Assembly: GCF_003121705.1 (NCBI RefSeq)
Contig: NZ_PYHR01000002.1
Coordinates: 3,658,001 to 3,722,000 of the forward strand
Length of the DNA stretch: 64,000 nucleotides
Source: Serinibacter arcticus
Lineage (GTDB): Bacteria > Actinomycetota > Actinomycetes > Actinomycetales > Beutenbergiaceae
Direction: 5' to 3'
The position numbers and the translations under genes are program-made. Position 1 is the first letter of the stretch, and each line of letters starts with the position of its first letter. Shown one piece after another: positions 41,840 through 50,138 of the stretch. The notes under the pieces are model-generated. The model saw nothing but the letters and a program-made list of their open reading frames with translations. It did not search any database and was not told the origin of the DNA.

Positions 41840-43684
41840 GTGCACCGCGACCTGCTCCTCGACGAGGCCGACGGGCACCTCACGGTCACCGACCTGACCA
41901 CCCCGGACCTCGCCCCGGCCCGCGTCGCCCCGGCCGACCTCCCCGCCCTCGTCGCCGCGCGCGAGGCCGAGCCCGACGGCGTGCGCTGGGTCTGGGACTC
42001 CACCTTCCGCCACTACCCGGCGCTGCTCGCCGCGGGCGTCCGCATCAACCGCTGCTGGGACCTGCGGCTGACCCGCGCCATCCTGCGCGGCTCGACCCTC
42101 CTCCCCGCCGGCGTCGCCGTGCGCACCTGGCCGACCCTGGAGCCCGACCCGTGGGAGCACTGGGACGGCGACCTCGGCTCGGCCGCCGCGATCCCGGACG
42201 CCGAGGACCTCGGCGCGACGCTGTTCGACCTCGTCGGGGGCGGCGCCCCACGCCCCGATGCCCGACGCGACGTCGCCGCCGAGCACGCGCGTCAGCTCGC
42301 CGCGCTCGACGCCGTCGCCGAGCCCGGTCACCGGCGCCGCCTGCAGCTGCTCCTCGCGGCCGAGTCCTCCGGGGCCCTCGCCGCCGCCGAGCTGCGCCAC
42401 GACGGGCTCCCGTTCGCGCGCGCCGAGCACGAGGCCACCCTCGAGCGGCTGCTGGGACCCCGCCCGCGCACGGGCGAGCGACCCACGACGCTCGAGCGCC
42501 TCGCGGCCGAGATCCGCACGATCCTGGACGCCCCGCGCCTCAACCCCGACTCCCAGCCCCACCTCCTGCGCGAGCTGCGCCGCAACGGCCTCGACGTCTC
42601 CTCCACGAGCAAGTGGGAGCTGCAGGGCAACGAGCACCCGGTCGTGCCGGTCGTGCTGGAGTACAAGAGCCTTGCGCGCCTGGCGTCGGCCAACGGCTGG
42701 GCCTGGATGGACACCTGGGTGCGCGAGGACCGCTTCCGGTCCGACTACGTGCCCTCCGGCGTCGTCACCGGACGCTGGTCCTCGCGCGGAGGTGGCGCGC
42801 TGTCGCTGCCCAAGGTCATCCGGTCGGCCGTCCGGGCGGACGAGGGCTGGTCGCTCGTCATCGTCGACGCCGCCCAGCTCGAGCCGCGCATCCTCGCCGC
42901 GATGGCGGGGGACACGGCGATGCTCGAGGCGGGGGCGCGCGGCGACCTTTACCAGGGGCTGGTGGACGCGGGCGTCGTCGACACCCGCGAGCACGCGAAG
43001 GTGGGGATGCTCGGGGCGCTGTACGGTTCGACGTCGGGCACCTCGGGGATGCTCGTGCCGCGCCTCGCCCGGGCCTACCCCCGGGCGCTCGCGCTCGTCG
43101 ACGGCGCGGCTCGCACCGGTGAGGCCGGCGGCGTCGTCACGACGTGGCTGGGGCGCAGCTCGCCCCCGGCCTCGGCCGCCTGGCGCGACGCGCAGGCGAA
43201 CGCGTCCGGCGTCGACGCGGGGGAGGCGGAGGAGTCCCGGGCGAGGTCCCGGGCCCGCGAGTGGGGACGGTTCACCCGCAACTTCGTGGTGCAGGGCACG
43301 GCGGCGGAGTGGGCGCTGTCCTGGATGGCCGGGGTGCGGCAGCGGCTCCGGGTCCTCACCGCGACGGCGGGTGGTGGCTCGGACCGGGCGCCCCACCTGG
43401 CGTTCTTCCTGCACGACGAGCTGGTCGTCCACACGCCGGACGCGCTCGCCGACGAGGTCACCGAGGCGGTCCGCGAGGCCGCGGCACAGGCCTCGCACCT
43501 GCTCTTCCCGCACCTGCGTGCGGTGGTCGACCCGCTCGTGCCGCTCGACGTCGTGCGCTCGCGCAGCTACGCGTCCTCGCCCGTCGCGGAGGTGCTGGAC
43601 GAGCTGGGGACCGTCGAGGACGCCACCGGGCCCAGCTCCGCGACCATCGTCAGGGACGACCCCAGCTCGCCGTCGCGCGGCTGA
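41840..43684 (+). CDS. Bifunctional 3'-5' exonuclease/DNA polymerase-like protein (family A)
   Basis: Family A polymerase of 614 residues separate from the PolA repair enzyme, a known actinobacterial type. The N-terminal third (1-190) is a decayed 3'-5' exonuclease fold (RWVWDSTFRHYPALLAAGVRINRCWDLRLTRAIL). The polymerase part has SDYVPSGVVTGRWSSRGGGALSLPK, motif A VDAAQLEPRILAAMAGD, motif B KVGMLGALYGSTSG, and motif C FFLHDELVVHTP. Motif A differs from the usual DYSQIELR but keeps the aspartate. Biological role is not settled. It overlaps the convergent GNAT gene by 118 bases. Confidence 0.86.
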   Translation: MHRDLLLDEADGHLTVTDLTTPDLAPARVAPADLPALVAAREAEPDGVRWVWDSTFRHYPALLAAGVRINRCWDLRLTRAILRGSTLLPAGVAVRTWPTLEPDPWEHWDGDLGSAAAIPDAEDLGATLFDLVGGGAPRPDARRDVAAEHARQLAALDAVAEPGHRRRLQLLLAAESSGALAAAELRHDGLPFARAEHEATLERLLGPRPRTGERPTTLERLAAEIRTILDAPRLNPDSQPHLLRELRRNGLDVSSTSKWELQGNEHPVVPVVLEYKSLARLASANGWAWMDTWVREDRFRSDYVPSGVVTGRWSSRGGGALSLPKVIRSAVRADEGWSLVIVDAAQLEPRILAAMAGDTAMLEAGARGDLYQGLVDAGVVDTREHAKVGMLGALYGSTSGTSGMLVPRLARAYPRALALVDGAARTGEAGGVVTTWLGRSSPPASAAWRDAQANASGVDAGEAEESRARSRAREWGRFTRNFVVQGTAAEWALSWMAGVRQRLRVLTATAGGGSDRAPHLAFFLHDELVVHTPDALADEVTEAVREAAAQASHLLFPHLRAVVDPLVPLDVVRSRSYASSPVAEVLDELGTVEDATGPSSATIVRDDPSSPSRG

Positions 43685-44175
43685 TCCTCGACCACGACGA
43701 ACCCCGACTGCTCGTAGAGGTGCCGCGCCGGGTTCGTCGCGCCGACCGACAGGCTGAGGCGCCGGGCCCCACCCTCGCGGGCCCGCACCAGCAGGGAGCC
43801 GAGCAGGGCCCGCCCGATCCCGAGCCGCCGACGCCCGGGGATGATCGCCATGGACAGCTCGGGCACTCCCGGCTCGAGGAACCCGTACCCGGGCTCGGTG
43901 CTGGGGAAGTACCGGATCCAGGCGGCCCCGACCGGGATCTGCAGCCCGCTCGGCCCGTCGAGGTCGAACGCGACGAGCCCGAGGTCGCCCTGACGACCCC
44001 AGCCGTTGGCGTAGCGCGCCAGGCGCGGTGTGGTGAGCACGTGGCGTCGGTTGAGGCGCGGCTCGCCGCCCTCCGCGGTCTCCCAGTTGGCGGCCTCGAG
44101 CACCATGTCCACCAGGAACTCGCCGTCGGACGGCGTGATCTCGCGCACCCCGATGTGCGGCGACGTCTCGGTCAT
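43567..44175 (-). CDS. GNAT-family N-acetyltransferase
   Basis: Protein of 202 residues. IGVREITPSDGEFLVDMVLEAANW begins the fold; VPELSMAIIPGRRRLGIGRALLGSLLVRARE has the acetyl-CoA loop (RRRLGIGRAL), and LSLSVGATNPARHLYEQSGFVVVED completes it. The last 28 residues are Ser/Thr-rich and come from the overlap with the polymerase gene. A TAACGT box six bases before the ATG supports the start. The acetyl acceptor is unknown. Confidence 0.88.
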   Translation of the reverse strand: MTETSPHIGVREITPSDGEFLVDMVLEAANWETAEGGEPRLNRRHVLTTPRLARYANGWGRQGDLGLVAFDLDGPSGLQIPVGAAWIRYFPSTEPGYGFLEPGVPELSMAIIPGRRRLGIGRALLGSLLVRAREGGARRLSLSVGATNPARHLYEQSGFVVVEDQPRDGELGSSLTMVAELGPVASSTVPSSSSTSATGEDA

Positions 44176-44181
44176 CCGAGC

Positions 44182-44187
44182 ACGTTA
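44182..44187 (-). promoter_or_regulatory. -10 box of the GNAT gene, predicted leaderless
   Basis: TAACGT on the minus strand exactly six bases before the ATG at 44175; it overlaps the end of the response regulator gene. Confidence 0.5.
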
Positions 44188-44853
44188 CCCGGGGGTGACC
44201 AGACCTGTGGAGTAGGCCAGCACCACGGCCTGCACCCGGTCGCGCGATCCGGTCTTCGCGAGCACGTTGCTCACGTGCGTCTTCACGGTCGCCTCGGAGA
44301 CGACGAGCTGGCGTGCGATCTCGGTGTTGGACAGGCCGTGACCGATGGCCGTGAGGACCTCGGTCTCGCGCGGGGTGAGCGTGCGCAGCGCGGGGTGGGT
44401 GCCCGCGTCCTCGCCCGCCACACCCGCGGGCAGCCGCTCGCCGAAGAGCTCGAGCATGCGTCGCGTGATCCGCGGCGAGACGACGGCGTCCCCGCTGGCC
44501 ACGACGCGGATCGCGTCGATGAGCTCGGCGGGACGGGTGTCCTTGAGGAGGAAGCCGCTTGCCCCGGCGCGCAGCCCCGTGAAGGCGTACTCGTCGAGGT
44601 CGAACGTGGTGAGGATCAGCACGCGGGTGCGTGGGTGGGAGGCGGTGATCGCCGCCGTCGCGTCGATGCCGTTGCGGTTCGGCATCCGCACGTCCATGAG
44701 CACGACGTCGGGGTCCAGCGCCGCGACCATCCGCTCGGCGACGACGCCGTCGGCGGCCTCGCCGACGATCTCGATGTCGTCGGCGGTCTCCAGCACGAGG
44801 CGGAAGCCCGTGCGGAGCAGGGCCTGGTCGTCGACGAGCAGCACGCGGATCAC
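44185..44853 (-). CDS. NarL/LuxR-family response regulator
   Basis: Two-component regulator of 222 residues. Receiver domain with phospho-acceptor D54 (VVLMDVRMPNRNG), D8/D9 acid pair and K104 (GFLLKD). LuxR helix-turn-helix at about 158-215 (LTPRETEVLTAIGHGLSNTEIARQLVVSEATVKTHVSNVLAKTG). The ATG overlaps the histidine kinase stop (ATGA). It closes the operon ABC ATPase-permease-kinase-regulator. Confidence 0.96.
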   Translation of the reverse strand: MIRVLLVDDQALLRTGFRLVLETADDIEIVGEAADGVVAERMVAALDPDVVLMDVRMPNRNGIDATAAITASHPRTRVLILTTFDLDEYAFTGLRAGASGFLLKDTRPAELIDAIRVVASGDAVVSPRITRRMLELFGERLPAGVAGEDAGTHPALRTLTPRETEVLTAIGHGLSNTEIARQLVVSEATVKTHVSNVLAKTGSRDRVQAVVLAYSTGLVTPG

Positions 44854-46208
44854 GTCTCATCCTCCCAGGGCAGGACGGCGCGCACGCGCCACCCGGTCGC
44901 CGTCGGCCCGGCGTCGAGCGTCCCGCGGAACACCGCGACCCGCTCGCGCATGCCGATGAGCCCGCGGCCGCCACCCTCGGCCGGGGTGTGGGTGCCGGGT
45001 CCGGAGGTGTTGGACACCTCGACGACGACCGCGTCGGCCGTCCGCTCGAGCCGCACCCGGATCTCGCTGGCGAGCGGCGCGTAGCGCAGCACGTTCGTCA
45101 GCGCCTCCTGCACGATCCGGTAGACGGCGAGGCGCAGCCCGGAGTCCCCGGGGAGGGCCGCGCCCTCGTGCACCACGGCGACCGCGAGCCCCGCGGCCCG
45201 GAACTGGGTCACCAGCTCGTCGACACCCTGCGTCGGGGCGGGCTGCAGCAGCCCCGGTCCGGCGGCCGGCTCGTCGATCGCGCCGGCCTCGTTGCGCAGC
45301 ACGCCGAGGACCCGTCGCATGTCGGCCAGCGCCGTCCGGCCCGTCTCGGAGACGTCGAGCATGGTGGTGCGGGCACGGGCGGGATCGCGTTCGGCGATGC
45401 CGGCCGCGCCGTCCGACAGCGTCACCATCACGGTGAGGGAGTGGGCCACGACGTCGTGCAGCTCGCGGGCGATCCGGCTCCGTTCGGCCACGACGGCGAG
45501 CTGCTCGCGCTGGTCGCGCTCGAGGGCGAGCCGGTTGCCGCGCTCGATGAGGGTGCTCACGTGCTGCCGCCGGTTGTAGACGCCGGTCCCGATCGCCAGC
45601 GCCACGAGGTTGAGGATCAGGATGAGGGCAGCACCCGTGATCTGGTACGTCAGCGTGCTGATCTGGATGCCGTCGTCCGTGGAGATGTCGATGGTGTCCA
45701 CCACCGCGCCGCCCCACAGCAGGGCCGCGACGAGCACGAGCGTGGCCCCGCCGAACGCGGCCCACGAGCGGCGCGCCCCGCCGGACGCCGCGACCGCGTA
45801 GACGCAGAACGCCGTCGCGAGCTCGAGCCCGTTGGTGTTCAGGCTGACGACGGCGGCGACGGCGGCCAGCGCGGTGATGACGACGAGCGTCACCACCGGT
45901 GCCCGGCGACGCCACCAGAGCGCGACGGCGGCGGCCAGCATGCAGCCCAGAGCGGTGACGATCTGCGCCCGCGAGAGCTCGAAACCGGGGACGTCGGTGC
46001 CGATCACCATCGCCGAGAACAGCGCAGGAACCCCGAACCAGGCCATCACGAGGACATCCATGACGACCGGGTGCCGCACGAAGTACGCGCGGACGGGACC
46101 GAGCCGTCGGGTCGTGAGCTCGGTGAACTCCGGCTGGGGGACGGCGGGCGTGCCGGATCCCGGCGGCACCGGGGGTGCCACCGGGATCACGGGTCGGGAG
46201 TCGGTCAC
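44850..46208 (-). CDS. Sensor histidine kinase (HPK7/NarX-like)
   Basis: Membrane kinase of 452 residues with about six helices between 45 and 210 and no large outer domain. The DHp motif RIARELHDVVAHSLTVMV carries phospho-acceptor H251. The HATPase domain has VYRIVQEALTNVLRYAP and GGGRGLIGMRERVAVF. GTG 46208 (VTDSRPVIPV) begins after the permease; the open frame further up overlaps that gene and is rejected. Kinases of this type beside an ABC exporter often sense cell-wall-active drugs or membrane state; here this is inference. Confidence 0.93.
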   Translation of the reverse strand: MTDSRPVIPVAPPVPPGSGTPAVPQPEFTELTTRRLGPVRAYFVRHPVVMDVLVMAWFGVPALFSAMVIGTDVPGFELSRAQIVTALGCMLAAAVALWWRRRAPVVTLVVITALAAVAAVVSLNTNGLELATAFCVYAVAASGGARRSWAAFGGATLVLVAALLWGGAVVDTIDISTDDGIQISTLTYQITGAALILILNLVALAIGTGVYNRRQHVSTLIERGNRLALERDQREQLAVVAERSRIARELHDVVAHSLTVMVTLSDGAAGIAERDPARARTTMLDVSETGRTALADMRRVLGVLRNEAGAIDEPAAGPGLLQPAPTQGVDELVTQFRAAGLAVAVVHEGAALPGDSGLRLAVYRIVQEALTNVLRYAPLASEIRVRLERTADAVVVEVSNTSGPGTHTPAEGGGRGLIGMRERVAVFRGTLDAGPTATGWRVRAVLPWEDET

Positions 46209-46218
46209 GAGGCTGGGC

Positions 46219-47099
46219 TCAGACGTCGCGCTTCTTGACGAGCGTTCCGGCGACGACCAGCACGACGGCGACGTAGCCGGCCAGGACCAGGCCACCCACC
46301 GCGGGGCTGAGCGTGGCGAAGTCCGCGGCCATCGCGTCGGCGGCGCCACCGACCGCCATCAACTGCTCGCCGGCCGGACCCGGCAGGTAGGCCATGACGT
46401 CGTTCGCCCAGCCCTGACCGAGGCCACCGAGGATCGTGAAGACGAGCGGCAGCATGAGCAGCACACCGAGGACGGCGGAGATCGCGCCGGCGGAGTTGCG
46501 CACGATCGTGCCGAGCCCGAGGGAGAGCAGGGCGATGAGCGCGAGGTAGGCGCCCGTCCCCGCGATGACACGCCAGGTGTCGCCGTCCGTGAGCGACACG
46601 GCGGCCACGTCCGGGAGGAGCGGCAGCGTGACGAGCCACGCGAGCAGCGTGCCGACGACGCCGGTGACGAACACGACGACGCCGACCACGAGGGCCTTGG
46701 CGGCCAGCACGTCCAGGCGGCGGGGGCGGCCGCCATCGTGGAGCGGATCATCCCGGTGGAGTACTCGCCGGAGATCGCGAGGGCGCCGAGCACGGCGACC
46801 GTGATCTGGCCGATGAAGTACCCGAACGTGATGGCCGAGGCGCCGAAGCTGCCGGCGCTGCCGGGTTCGCCCGCGCCGCCCATGTCCCCCGCCAGGGCGG
46901 AGACCGAGGCGGCGAAGATCGCGGAGATGCCGACCATGCCGAGCACGGTCAGGCCGAGGGTCCACCACGTGGAGCGGAGCGTCGTGAGCTTGATCCACTC
47001 CGAGCGCAGGAGGTGGAGGAAGGTGACGCGGCCGACGGCGGCGGTGGCCGAGGGCCGACGTGATGCCGGAGCGGCGGTGGGGGTGCTGAGCGCGGTCAT
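46219..47099 (-). pseudogene. ABC-2 type permease, interrupted by a frameshift
   Basis: Membrane subunit partnered with the ATPase just upstream. The first part (MTALSTPTAAP...LLRSEWIKLTTLRSTWWTLGLTVLGMVGISAIF...LAISGEYSTGMIRSTMAAAP) and the second part (RRLDVLAAKALVVGVVVFVTGVVGTLLAW...LAGYVAVVLVVAGTLVKKRDV) are both good ABC-2 permease sequence but lie in different frames. The switch is at the run of five G/C bases at 46722-46726; one more base there would restore a single frame of about 293 residues. The total span of 881 bases is one short of a multiple of three. Sequencing error, true mutation or phase variation are all possible. Confidence 0.8.
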
Positions 47100-48028
47100 G
47101 CCGCAGCTCCTTCCTGGACGTGGGTGCCGGCGGAGTGGTACTCGACCTCGTCGGCCGTGAGGGTCATGAAGGCCTCCTCGAGGGAGGCGCGCACCGGGGT
47201 GAGCTCGTGCAGCGCGATGCCGTGGCGCGCGGCGGTGTCGCCGATCACGGCGGCGTCGACGCCGCGGACGCTGAGCACGCCGGGCTCGGAGGCGCTGATG
47301 CTCACGCCGGAGGCCGCGAGCAGCTCGGCGAGCTGGGAGGCGCCGGGGGAGCGGACGGTGACGGAGGTGCCGGACGTCGCGTCGATGACCTGCTGCACCG
47401 GCCCGGACGTGAGGATCCGTCCGCGGCCGATCACGATGAGGTGGTCGGCGGTGATCGCCATCTCGCTCATGAGGTGCGAGGACAGGAAGACGGTGCGACC
47501 GTCGTCGGCCAGGTAGCGCACCATCGTGCGGACCCACTTCACACCCTCGGGGTCGAGGCCGTTGACCGGCTCGTCGAGGATGAGCGTGCGGGGGTCGCCG
47601 AGCATCGCCGCGGCGATCCCGAGGCGCTGGCCCATGCCGAGGGAGAACCCGCCGACGCGCTTGTTCGCGACGGCGCCGAGCCCGGTCATGTCGATGACCT
47701 CGTCGACGCGGCGGGCCCCCATGCCGTGCGTGGCGGCGAGGGCGCGGAGGTGGTTGCGGGCGCTGCGGCCCGTGTGGACCGCCTTCGCCTCGAGGAGCGC
47801 GCCGACCTCGTGCAGCGGGGAGGCGTGGTCCGCGTACGGCTTGCCGTTCACGGTGACGTGGCCGGAGGTCGGAGCGTCCAGGCCGACGATCATGCGCATC
47901 GTGGTCGACTTGCCGGCGCCGTTCGGTCCGAGGAAGCCGGTGACGGTCCCCGGCTCGACGACGAACGAGACGCCGTCGACGGCCGTCTTCGTCCCGTACC
48001 GCTTGGTGAGGTTCGTGGCCTCGATCAT
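47096..48028 (-). CDS. ABC transporter ATP-binding protein
   Basis: ATPase of 310 residues of the drug/lantibiotic-exporter type. Walker A GFLGPNGAGKSTTMRM, signature FSLGMGQRLGIAAAMLGDP (LGMGQ in place of LSGGQ, as in BcrA-like exporters), Walker B LILDEPVNGLDPEGVKW and the H-loop SSHLMSEMA. The C-terminal 90 residues (SGTSVTVRSPGASQLAELL...) are the usual accessory domain. ATG 48028 has AAGGAG nine bases upstream, lying inside a 15-codon leader ORF whose stop overlaps this ATG. The stop overlaps the permease start (ATGA). Confidence 0.95.
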   Translation of the reverse strand: MIEATNLTKRYGTKTAVDGVSFVVEPGTVTGFLGPNGAGKSTTMRMIVGLDAPTSGHVTVNGKPYADHASPLHEVGALLEAKAVHTGRSARNHLRALAATHGMGARRVDEVIDMTGLGAVANKRVGGFSLGMGQRLGIAAAMLGDPRTLILDEPVNGLDPEGVKWVRTMVRYLADDGRTVFLSSHLMSEMAITADHLIVIGRGRILTSGPVQQVIDATSGTSVTVRSPGASQLAELLAASGVSISASEPGVLSVRGVDAAVIGDTAARHGIALHELTPVRASLEEAFMTLTADEVEYHSAGTHVQEGAAA

Positions 48029-48072
48029 CGGCGGGTGCTCCTTGTCTCGGTGGTGCTGCGTGTCGTGCTCAT
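48025..48072 (-). CDS. Fifteen-codon leader ORF coupled to the ABC ATPase
   Basis: ATG at 48072 with TAACGT (48079-48084) six bases upstream encodes MSTTRSTTETRSTRR and stops with TGA overlapping the ATPase start (ATGA). It contains codons that are rare here (two ACA, one AGG). The ATPase ribosome site lies within it, so ribosome passage or stalling would change access to that site. Too short to judge by codon statistics; supported by the promoter spacing and the ATGA coupling. Confidence 0.5.
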   Translation of the reverse strand: MSTTRSTTETRSTRR

Positions 48073-48263
48073 GCCTCGACGTTAGGCCCGCGCCGTCCGC
48101 GGGGGAGCGGGCGACAGGGGGATCTTGGCTGCACGCCTCTCCCTCGCGGGGATGAGCCGGTCCCCTCCGGGAGGGACGACGGCGGGTCGGCGTCCCTGAG
48201 ATCTCGCCCCGACCTGCCCGATCGGGTGCCCCCGACCGTCGAGTCTGGGAACATAGACGCATC

Positions 48264-48279
48264 GGGGAACGTTCTCCCC
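48264..48279. promoter_or_regulatory. Inverted repeat upstream of the Bax inhibitor-like gene
   Basis: GGGGAACGTTCTCCCC is a palindrome around AACGTT apart from one extra T. It lies 40 bases before GTG 48319 in the 290-base gap 48029-48318, which otherwise holds the leftward leader ORF and promoter. Confidence 0.35.
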
Positions 48280-48318
48280 AGTGTCACCCGGCACACGCCC
48301 ACACCTCAGGAGTCTCGC

Positions 48319-49242
48319 GTGAGCAACCCGTACTTCAGCAACGATCCCTACTTCGGGGAGAGCGAGAAGGCGCGCAAGCAGCGCGCCTCCCTCGGTGTCC
48401 CCGCCGTCCCGCAGCCGGCGCCCGGGCAGCAGCCCTACGGCGCCGCGGCCTACGGCAGCGCGCCCTCGGGCACGCAGACGCTGACCCCCGGCCCGACGGA
48501 CCGCCTCGAGCACGCCTACAGCATGCCGGCGGCCTCGCCCTCCCAGACCGGGCGGATGACGTACGACGACGTCATCATGAAGACCGGCCTGGTGCTGGGC
48601 ACCGTCATCCTGTTCGGCGCGCTGAACTGGTTCGGCCCGGCCGCGATCGGTATGCCCGGCCTGCAGATGCCGCTGCTGTTCGTCGGTGCCATCGGTGGAC
48701 TGGTCCTCGGCCTGGTCAACTCGTTCAAGCGCGAGCCGTCGCCGGCCCTGATCATGGCCTACGCGGCCCTCCAGGGTCTGTTCATGGGCGGCATCAGCTT
48801 CATCTTCGAGTCGCAGTGGTCCGGCATCGTCATGCAGGCGCTCCTCGCCACGGTCGCCACCTTCACCGCCGTGCTCCTGCTCTTCAAGAGCGGCAAGGTG
48901 CGCAACACCCCCAAGTTCCAGCGCATCGTCATGGTGTCGCTCGTGGGCTACGCGCTCTTCTCGCTCGTCAACCTCGTCCTCATGTGGACCGGCGTGATGG
49001 GCAACGCGTGGGGCCTGCGCGGCGTGACGATCATGGGCATCCCGCTCGGCGTCATCATCGGTGTCGCGGCCGTCGTCCTGGCCGCCGCCACGCTCGTGAT
49101 CGACTTCGACGGCATCCAGCGCGGTGTTCAGCGCGGCGCCCCCGCCCGCTACGCCTGGTCGGCCGCGTTCGGCCTCGCTGTCACGCTGATCTGGATGTAC
49201 CTCGAGTTCCTCCGCCTCCTCGCGATCCTGCGGGGCGACTGA
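48319..49242 (+). CDS. Bax inhibitor-1/YccA-like membrane protein
   Basis: Protein of 307 residues with a Pro/Ala/Gln/Tyr-rich N-terminus (NPYFSNDPYFGESEKARKQR..., 1-75) and seven membrane helices from about 92 to 305 (VIMKTGLVLGTVILFGALNWF, LLFVGAIGGLVLGLVNSF, AYAALQGLFMGGISFIFES, ending LIWMYLEFLRLLAILRGD). The C-terminal half with DFDGIQRGVQRGAP is typical of the actinobacterial Bax1-I group; proposed to leak calcium or protons, role unproven. GTG 48319 follows CAGGAG. Confidence 0.9.
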   Translation: MSNPYFSNDPYFGESEKARKQRASLGVPAVPQPAPGQQPYGAAAYGSAPSGTQTLTPGPTDRLEHAYSMPAASPSQTGRMTYDDVIMKTGLVLGTVILFGALNWFGPAAIGMPGLQMPLLFVGAIGGLVLGLVNSFKREPSPALIMAYAALQGLFMGGISFIFESQWSGIVMQALLATVATFTAVLLLFKSGKVRNTPKFQRIVMVSLVGYALFSLVNLVLMWTGVMGNAWGLRGVTIMGIPLGVIIGVAAVVLAAATLVIDFDGIQRGVQRGAPARYAWSAAFGLAVTLIWMYLEFLRLLAILRGD

Positions 49243-49275
49243 CCCCTCACCCTCCCGGGTGGTGCACGCGTGACC

Positions 49276-49307
49276 GACGGCCGGTCCCCGGAAGGGGGCC
49301 GGCCGTC
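49276..49307 (+). terminator. Terminator hairpin after the Bax inhibitor-like gene
   Basis: Fourteen-bp stem GACGGCCGGTCCCC / GGGGGCCGGCCGTC with a GGAA loop. Confidence 0.8.
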
Positions 49308-49355
49308 GTCGTTCGACGACACGTGCGCGTCACGCGGAGGTGCGACAGTGGGGGC

Positions 49356-50015
49356 ATGCCCGACTCCGCCCCCCGGACCGCCACGTCCCCGTACGCCGAG
49401 GCCGGCGCCGTCGTTCGCCACACCGTCGTGGAGGACGTGTTCGGCATCCTGACCGGGGCGTTCATCGCCTCGCTCGGCCTCAGCCTGCTCCAGTCCGTCG
49501 ACGCCGTGACGGGCGGGACCGCCGGTCTGGCGCTCCTGCTCAGCTATGCGCTCCCGGTACCGTTCGGCCTCCTGTTCTTCGCGGTGAACGTGCCGTTCTT
49601 CCTGATCGCGATCCGAGCACGCGGCTGGTCGTTCACGCTCCGCAGCGCGGCCTCGGTGGCGCTCGCGGCCGCGCTGGCCTCGCTCCATCCCTTCGCGCGG
49701 CTCGCGGAGACGGCGGGGCTGGAGCTGACCCCGATCTACGCCATCGTGACCGGAAACTTGCTCGCCGGCGTCGGGCTCCTCATGCTGTTCCGCCACCGCT
49801 CGAGCCTCGGCGGGTTCAACATCCTGGCCCTCACTCTGCAGGACCGGCTCGGCTGGAGCGCCGGCTACGTGCAGATGGGGCTCGACGTCGGCGTCATCCT
49901 CCTGGCGCTCACGGTCGTGCCGGCGCCGACCGTCGCGCTGTCGGCCCTCGGCGCCGTGGTGCTGAGCCTGGTGCTCGTGCTCAACCACAAGCCCGGCCGC
50001 TACCTCGGCACCTGA
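49356..50015 (+). CDS. YitT-family membrane protein
   Basis: Protein of 219 residues with five to six hydrophobic helices. VVEDVFGILTGAFIASLGLSLLQSVDAVTGGTAGLALLLSY holds the family's GGxxG pattern; LFFAVNVPFFLIAIR, GVGLLMLFRHRSSLGGFNILALTLQDRLGWSAGYVQMGLDVGVILLAL follow. No DUF2179 cytosolic domain is present. Function is unknown. ATG 49356 has a short purine stretch upstream. Confidence 0.85.
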   Translation: MPDSAPRTATSPYAEAGAVVRHTVVEDVFGILTGAFIASLGLSLLQSVDAVTGGTAGLALLLSYALPVPFGLLFFAVNVPFFLIAIRARGWSFTLRSAASVALAAALASLHPFARLAETAGLELTPIYAIVTGNLLAGVGLLMLFRHRSSLGGFNILALTLQDRLGWSAGYVQMGLDVGVILLALTVVPAPTVALSALGAVVLSLVLVLNHKPGRYLGT

Positions 50016-50126
50016 CGCGCCGTGCGCCGTCGCGCGTCCGCAGGCGCGAGGTCCGGGGTGGTGCGGGCTGCTCGGGGGTGGTCCTGCGGTTCGGGCGCAT
50101 CTCGCGCCGAGCGCCGCCCGCCGTCC

Positions 50127-50132
50127 TAGGGT
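50127..50132 (+). promoter_or_regulatory. -10 box of the CE7 esterase gene, predicted leaderless
   Basis: TAGGGT exactly six bases before GTG 50139. Confidence 0.55.
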
Positions 50133-50138
50133 GATCGG

